In this document: one piece after another, positions 31,253 to 34,841 of the stretch
Layout of the letters: every line of letters begins with the position of its first letter
Numbering within the stretch: position 1 is the stretch's first letter
Source: Streptomyces sp. RP5T
GTDB lineage: Bacteria; Actinomycetota; Actinomycetes; Streptomycetales; Streptomycetaceae
Assembly: GCF_003933965.1 (NCBI RefSeq)
Contig: NZ_RSAJ01000022.1
Coordinates: forward strand, 1-34,841
Direction: 5' to 3'
Length of the DNA stretch: 34,841 bases
Position numbers and translations under genes: made by a program
The notes under the pieces: model-generated
The model's input: only the letters and a program-made list of their open reading frames with translations
Database searches by the model: none
What the model was told of the DNA's origin: nothing

Positions 31253-32152
31253 ATGCAGGTGGCGCAGCACGACACAGCCCTTGAGACGGCGAAGGAGCTG
31301 GGCGCCTTTCTGGAGCGACGCCGCGAGCAGATCGCCCAGCGCTGGGCGGACGCCGCCCTGTTCCGCACGGTCTTCACCGTCTCCCGGGACGAGGCGGTCG
31401 AGGCGTGCAAGGCGGTGGTGGACGCCCTGGCCGACGTGGCCCGCTCCGGGCGGCTGGAGGACGTCGACGCCCCGGGCTTCGAGACCGTGCGCGACCAGCT
31501 CGGCCGGATGGCCGCGGCCCGGGCCCGGGCCGGGTTCACGCCGGTGCAGATCGCCGGCGAGGTCGCGGAGCTGCGCGAGCCGGTGACCGCGCTGCTGCCG
31601 GCCGAGTTCCAGGACACCGCCGACGAGGCGCGGGGGGACGCGTGCGCGCAGGCGCTGGCGGTCCTGACGGCCACGCTCCGACTGGTGATCATGGAGACGA
31701 CGGTCAGCGCGGGCGAGGAGCTCATCGCCCGCCAGCACCAGCAGCTGATGGAGGTGGCCACACCGGTCATCAAACTCTGGGACGGCGTCGTCGCCGTCCC
31801 GCTGATAGGGACTCTGGACAGCGCTCGCAGCCAGGTCGTGATGGAGAGCCTGCTGGAGGCCATCGTGGACCAGCGGGCCGCGTACGCCATCCTCGACATC
31901 ACCGGTGTGCCCACCGTGGACTCGCTCGTGGCCCAGCACCTGATGAAGACGGTCGCCGCCGCCCGGCTGATGGGCGCGGAGTGCATCGTCTCCGGGATCC
32001 GTCCCGCCATCGCGCAGACCATCGTCCACCTCGGCATCGACCTCGGGTCGATCATCACCCGCGCCGGCCTCTCCGACGCGCTGGCCTACGCGCTCACCCA
32101 GCAGGGCATCGTCGTCTCCCCGCGCCCGGTGACGGCGGCGAGCCCGCGGTGA
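31253..32152 (+). CDS. rsbR: RsbR-type stressosome protein (RsbRD_N-STAS)
   Basis: 299-aa protein. The N-terminal half (about 15-160) is an all-helical RsbRD_N-type sensory domain; the C-terminal half (about 165-285) is an STAS domain with the conserved LMEVATPVIKLWDGVVAVPL entry, DITGVPTVDS (215-224) and GIRPAIAQTIV (T256), the stretches that carry the phosphorylated residues in Bacillus RsbR paralogues. RsbR and RsbS build the cytosolic stressosome that holds RsbT. ATG 31253 has GGGAG a few bases upstream (GTG 31259 is possible). A 27-bp dyad lies before it. Its TGA overlaps the GTG of rsbS (GTGA), so the genes are translationally coupled. Confidence 0.92.
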   Translation: MQVAQHDTALETAKELGAFLERRREQIAQRWADAALFRTVFTVSRDEAVEACKAVVDALADVARSGRLEDVDAPGFETVRDQLGRMAAARARAGFTPVQIAGEVAELREPVTALLPAEFQDTADEARGDACAQALAVLTATLRLVIMETTVSAGEELIARQHQQLMEVATPVIKLWDGVVAVPLIGTLDSARSQVVMESLLEAIVDQRAAYAILDITGVPTVDSLVAQHLMKTVAAARLMGAECIVSGIRPAIAQTIVHLGIDLGSIITRAGLSDALAYALTQQGIVVSPRPVTAASPR

Positions 32153-32568
32153 CCGGCTTCGCCGCCACGCACACCGGCCCGGTACCGGTGCTGGCGCTGG
32201 GGGACGTCCTGCTGGTCACCCTGCAGGGCGAGCTGCACGACGGGGCGGCCGAACAGCTCCAGCACGACATCCCGCAGCGCATCGCGTCCAGTTCGACACC
32301 GGTGAACGGCGTGGTGATCGACATCTCCGGGGTGGAGATCGTCGACTCCTTCCTCGGCCGCGTGCTGGCCGAGATCGCCGCGAGCGCTCGTCTGCTGGCC
32401 GCACGGACCGTCCTGGCCGGCATGCGTCCGGCCGTCGCCATCACCCTCGTCGAGATGGGTCTGACCCTGCCCGGACTGGGGACCGCCCTGAACGTCGAGA
32501 GGGCCTTGTCCCTGCTGGGCCGCACAACCTCGGCAGCTCCGACCGCACACCTGGAAGAGGGTGCATGA
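32149..32568 (+). CDS. rsbS: RsbS-type stressosome STAS protein
   Basis: 139-aa single STAS-domain protein. VPVLALGDVLLVTLQGELHD is the STAS entry; VVIDISGVEIVDSFLG contains Ser67, at the position phosphorylated by RsbT in Bacillus RsbS; VLAGMRPAVAITLVEMGL is the last conserved helix. It is the scaffold that, with RsbR, sequesters RsbT until stress. The GTG start overlaps the rsbR stop by four bases, and its own TGA overlaps the rsbT ATG (ATGA). A C-terminal tail of about 20 residues extends beyond the domain. Confidence 0.93.
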   Translation: MTGFAATHTGPVPVLALGDVLLVTLQGELHDGAAEQLQHDIPQRIASSSTPVNGVVIDISGVEIVDSFLGRVLAEIAASARLLAARTVLAGMRPAVAITLVEMGLTLPGLGTALNVERALSLLGRTTSAAPTAHLEEGA

Positions 32569-33011
32569 TGCATGCCCCCATCGCCTCGACGACGCGTCTG
32601 CCCATCGGCTCGGACGCGGACCTGGCCTGGGTCCGACAACAGGTGCGCCAGACCGCTGCCGCCCTCGGCTTCAACCTCGTCCAGCAGACGAAGCTGGTGA
32701 CCGCGGCCAGCGAACTGGCCCGCAACGCCCTGGTCCACGGGGGCGGCGGGCACATGGAGATGACGGTGCTGGCGGAGGGAGCCCACCAGGGACTGCGGTT
32801 GTCGTTCGTCGACTCGGGTCCCGGCATCCGGGACGTCGAGCTCGCCATGACCGACGGCTACACCACCGGAAACGGGCTGGGCATGGGTCTGAGCGGGGCC
32901 AAGCGGCTGGTCAAGGAGTTCGCTCTCGACAGCCGCCCCGGCGAGGGCACCACCGTCACCATCACCGACTGGGTCACCGGCCTGCCCGCGCCCCGCACGG
33001 GTGCCCCTTGA
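32565..33011 (+). CDS. rsbT: RsbT-type switch kinase
   Basis: 148-aa GHKL serine/threonine kinase. N box ASELARNALVHGGGG (E50, N54), G1 box FVDSGPGIRD (81-90), G2 box NGLGMGLSGAKRLV (103-116). In the known pathway RsbT phosphorylates RsbR and RsbS on stress, leaves the stressosome and activates an RsbU-type phosphatase. ATG 32565 overlaps the rsbS stop and has AAGAGGG upstream. The gene downstream overlaps its stop codon. All nucleotide-binding motifs look intact. Confidence 0.94.
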   Translation: MMHAPIASTTRLPIGSDADLAWVRQQVRQTAAALGFNLVQQTKLVTAASELARNALVHGGGGHMEMTVLAEGAHQGLRLSFVDSGPGIRDVELAMTDGYTTGNGLGMGLSGAKRLVKEFALDSRPGEGTTVTITDWVTGLPAPRTGAP

Positions 33012-34093
33012 GCAGGGTGTGGGACATCCCGGTCCAGGACAGCACCCGCGTCCGGGACGTACGGGTCGCCGCCGAAGCCGCCTGCGCCCGGGCGGCACTG
33101 GACGCGCACGCCACGGCGGTCGCGGCGCTGGTGGCCACCGAGTTGGCCACCAACCTCGTCAAGCACGCCGGCGGCGGCCGCGTCCTCATCCATCTGGCCG
33201 CCCCCTCCGACACGCTCGCCGAGGACGTGCCCTGCGTGCAGATCGCCTCGCTCGACCACGGCCCGGGCATCGACAACGTCCCGGCGGCGATGCGCGACGG
33301 CCACAGCACCGCCTCCTCCTCCCTCGGCGCGGGCCTGGGCACCTGTCGGCGCATCTCCAGCGAGTTCGACCTGCACAGCAGTCCGGGCCGGGGCACCGTC
33401 GCGGTGGCACGCATCGCCCCGGCGGGCAGGCCCGGCGGCCGGCGTTCCCGGGGGGTGCGCTCCCGTACGGGCACCAGGGCCGGCGGGATCACCACCTCCC
33501 TCGCCCACGCCGAGCACTCCGGCGACGCCTTCAGCCATGTGCGCTCCGGGCCACTGCTCACCCTGATGCTGGTGGACGGGCTCGGCCACGGGGACAAGGC
33601 GGCCGACGCGTCCACGGCCGCCGTGGCGGAACTGCGCCGGTGCGCGGGACTGGCTCCCGCCGAGATCCTGCGGCGGCTGCACACCGCGCTGCGGGCCACG
33701 CGGGGCGCGGCGGTCGGGGTCGCACAGCTCGACGAGGACACCGGGCGGCTCGCGTTCGGCGGAGTCGGCAACATCGGCGCCAGACTGCGCACCGGCGGCG
33801 CGTGGCAGCCGCTCATCTCGCACCCGGGCATCGTCGGCGCCCACTTCCCCGCCACCGTCCCGGTGCGCGAGAATGGGTGGACGCCGGACAGTCTGCTGGT
33901 CCTGCACAGCGACGGACTCCCCAGCCGCTGGGTGCCGCCCGAGGACCCCCGGCTCGGCGCCCACGACCCCGCCGTGGTGGCCGCGGTCGTCCTCAGGGAC
34001 GCCGGGAGCGCCGCCCGGCCCTTGCGCGACGACGCCAGTGTGGCCGTACTTGCTCCTGACCCCCGGACGGACCCGCATGACCGTACCCCCTGA
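33008..34093 (+). CDS. Fused GHKL kinase-like and PPM (RsbX-like) phosphatase protein
   Basis: 361-aa two-domain protein. Residues ~1-140 form an RsbT/RsbW-like GHKL domain: ATELATNLVKHAGGG, SLDHGPGID and a G2-like SLGAGLGTCRRISSEF. Residues ~160-355 form an RsbX-type PPM phosphatase: SGDAFSHV, LMLVDGLGHGDKAADAS, FGGVGNIGARL, VLHSDGLPSRW and DDASVAVL; all acidic metal-site positions appear kept. RsbX normally resets RsbR and RsbS phosphorylation. Fusion to a kinase-like domain may add a second binding surface or opposing activity. The start is TTG 33008, overlapping the rsbT stop as TTGA; GTG 33017 is possible. The next gene overlaps its last 17 bases. Confidence 0.88.
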   Translation: MSRVWDIPVQDSTRVRDVRVAAEAACARAALDAHATAVAALVATELATNLVKHAGGGRVLIHLAAPSDTLAEDVPCVQIASLDHGPGIDNVPAAMRDGHSTASSSLGAGLGTCRRISSEFDLHSSPGRGTVAVARIAPAGRPGGRRSRGVRSRTGTRAGGITTSLAHAEHSGDAFSHVRSGPLLTLMLVDGLGHGDKAADASTAAVAELRRCAGLAPAEILRRLHTALRATRGAAVGVAQLDEDTGRLAFGGVGNIGARLRTGGAWQPLISHPGIVGAHFPATVPVRENGWTPDSLLVLHSDGLPSRWVPPEDPRLGAHDPAVVAAVVLRDAGSAARPLRDDASVAVLAPDPRTDPHDRTP

Positions 34094-34841
34094 CGTCTGG
34101 AAGATCGCGTCGGTCGCCGACGCGGCCCGGGCCCGTGCCGCCGTAGGCCGCCTCGCGGCGGACGGCGGCACTCCGGTGCTGGAACGGGCCCGCTTCCTGA
34201 CGGCACTGACCGCACGTCTGCGCGACTGCGTCGGCGGCGCCGGTGCGTGGGAACTCCGGCTCCACGTCCGGCAGTCCGGCCCCGGGCAGCCGGGCCGGCT
34301 GGAGGTGTCCCTGAGCCCGGCCGGCGCCGGCGAGCCGGACACTCAGGCCCTGAGCTGCTCGCTGCCGCACCCGCCCGCCCGCGGGAGTCGCCGTACCGCG
34401 TCCGCGGTGCCGCAGGCCCTGCTGTGCGCCGACGAGGACACCGCGGCGGTGCTCGGGCTGCTCGACGAGCAGGAGAACCTGGTCCGGCTCCACCGGGAGG
34501 AACTGCACCACACCAACCAGGGCGTCCTGGCACTGCACGCCGACCTGGAGGCCGCGGCACGCGCCCAGCGTGAACTCCTGGAGGCCGAGCGAACCGCACG
34601 CACCGCGGCGGAACGGGCCCGGCGCCTGCTGACCTTCCTCGGCGACGCCAGCGCCGCCATCACGTCCTCCCTCAGCCATACGGCCATCCTGCGCCGCCTC
34701 TCCGACATGCTGGTGCCGGAGTACGCGGAGCGTCTCGACGTCTGGCTCTTCGACGAGGAGGAGTACGAGGAGCGGCCCGACGACGAGCCATCGCACCACG
34801 TGCGGGAGCACTCGGCCGCCGCCGTGGCCGCCGCCCGCACC
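34077..34841 (+). CDS. Sensor protein, probable SpoIIE-family phosphatase (RsbU-like), partial at right edge
   Basis: Open to the window edge, 255 codons seen. The N-terminal ~110 residues are an unclear domain (FLTALTARLRDCVGG); residues ~125-185 form a coiled coil beginning LLDEQENLVRLHREELHHTN, the ELxxTNxGVxALxAxLE pattern common in actinomycete sensor phosphatases; residue ~187 onward (FLGDASAAITSSLSHTAILR) starts a GAF-like domain. The missing C terminus likely holds the PPM phosphatase expected downstream of rsbT, the target of released RsbT. ATG 34077 overlaps the fused phosphatase gene by 17 bases, giving tight coupling. The phosphatase itself is inferred because it is outside the window. 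Confidence 0.8.
   Translation, partial: MTVPPDVWKIASVADAARARAAVGRLAADGGTPVLERARFLTALTARLRDCVGGAGAWELRLHVRQSGPGQPGRLEVSLSPAGAGEPDTQALSCSLPHPPARGSRRTASAVPQALLCADEDTAAVLGLLDEQENLVRLHREELHHTNQGVLALHADLEAAARAQRELLEAERTARTAAERARRLLTFLGDASAAITSSLSHTAILRRLSDMLVPEYAERLDVWLFDEEEYEERPDDEPSHHVREHSAAAVAAART

Overview
The window is high-GC DNA with GTG/TTG starts, strong GGAGG-type ribosome sites, Tat and lipoprotein signals, and families typical of Streptomyces (Methyltransf_19, CGNR zinc-finger regulators, SigE-type sigma factors, DUF5302, paired ABC-F proteins, GAF/SpoIIE phosphatases). A Streptomyces or close relative is the best reading. No tRNA, rRNA, transposase or CRISPR array was seen. The mix of small regulators and oxidoreductases without housekeeping genes fits an accessory or chromosome-arm region.

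Layout. 1-5.8 kb: SAM methyltransferase, P-loop kinase, secreted peptidoglycan-binding protein, family 2 glycosyltransferase, aldo/keto reductase behind a MerR-type promoter, and an SRPBCC protein. 6-9.6 kb: two ABC-F ATPases in tandem behind a leader with a short reading frame and two mutually exclusive hairpins, which suggests inducible antibiotic resistance. 9.6-10.2 kb: CGNR zinc-finger regulator. 10.4-13 kb: SigE-type sigma factor, membrane-anchored small protein and protein O-mannosyltransferase, closely packed. 13-16.9 kb: an unrecognised 65-aa protein, aldehyde dehydrogenase, Tat-exported epoxide-hydrolase-like enzyme and a TetR regulator. 17-20.3 kb: large secreted BNR-repeat protein and a lipoprotein. 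20.4-25.8 kb: LLM oxidoreductase, DUF5302 protein, and two oxidoreductase/TetR pairs, each with well-formed operators, plus a GNAT acetyltransferase. 26-29 kb: SRPBCC protein and FdhF/YdeP molybdopterin oxidoreductase. 29.3-34.8 kb: MarR regulator, GAF/PPM phosphatase, and an overlapping stressosome operon rsbR-rsbS-rsbT, a kinase-phosphatase fusion, and a sensor phosphatase that runs off the right edge.

The main new observation is a dispersed regulon. A 21-bp element with arms GTCACC and GGTGAC (GGTGAT at one site), a fixed 9-nt centre and a conserved GTCAAG core occurs four times in about 10 kb: before the SRPBCC gene at 5357, against the start codon of the CGNR regulator at 9645, before the 65-aa gene at 13292, and between the aldehyde dehydrogenase and the hydrolase at 15 kb. 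The simplest model is that the CGNR protein binds this site, controls itself, and controls a small-molecule processing set. Other sites with clear dyad symmetry lie before rsbR, in both oxidoreductase/TetR intergenic regions, and before the aldehyde dehydrogenase.
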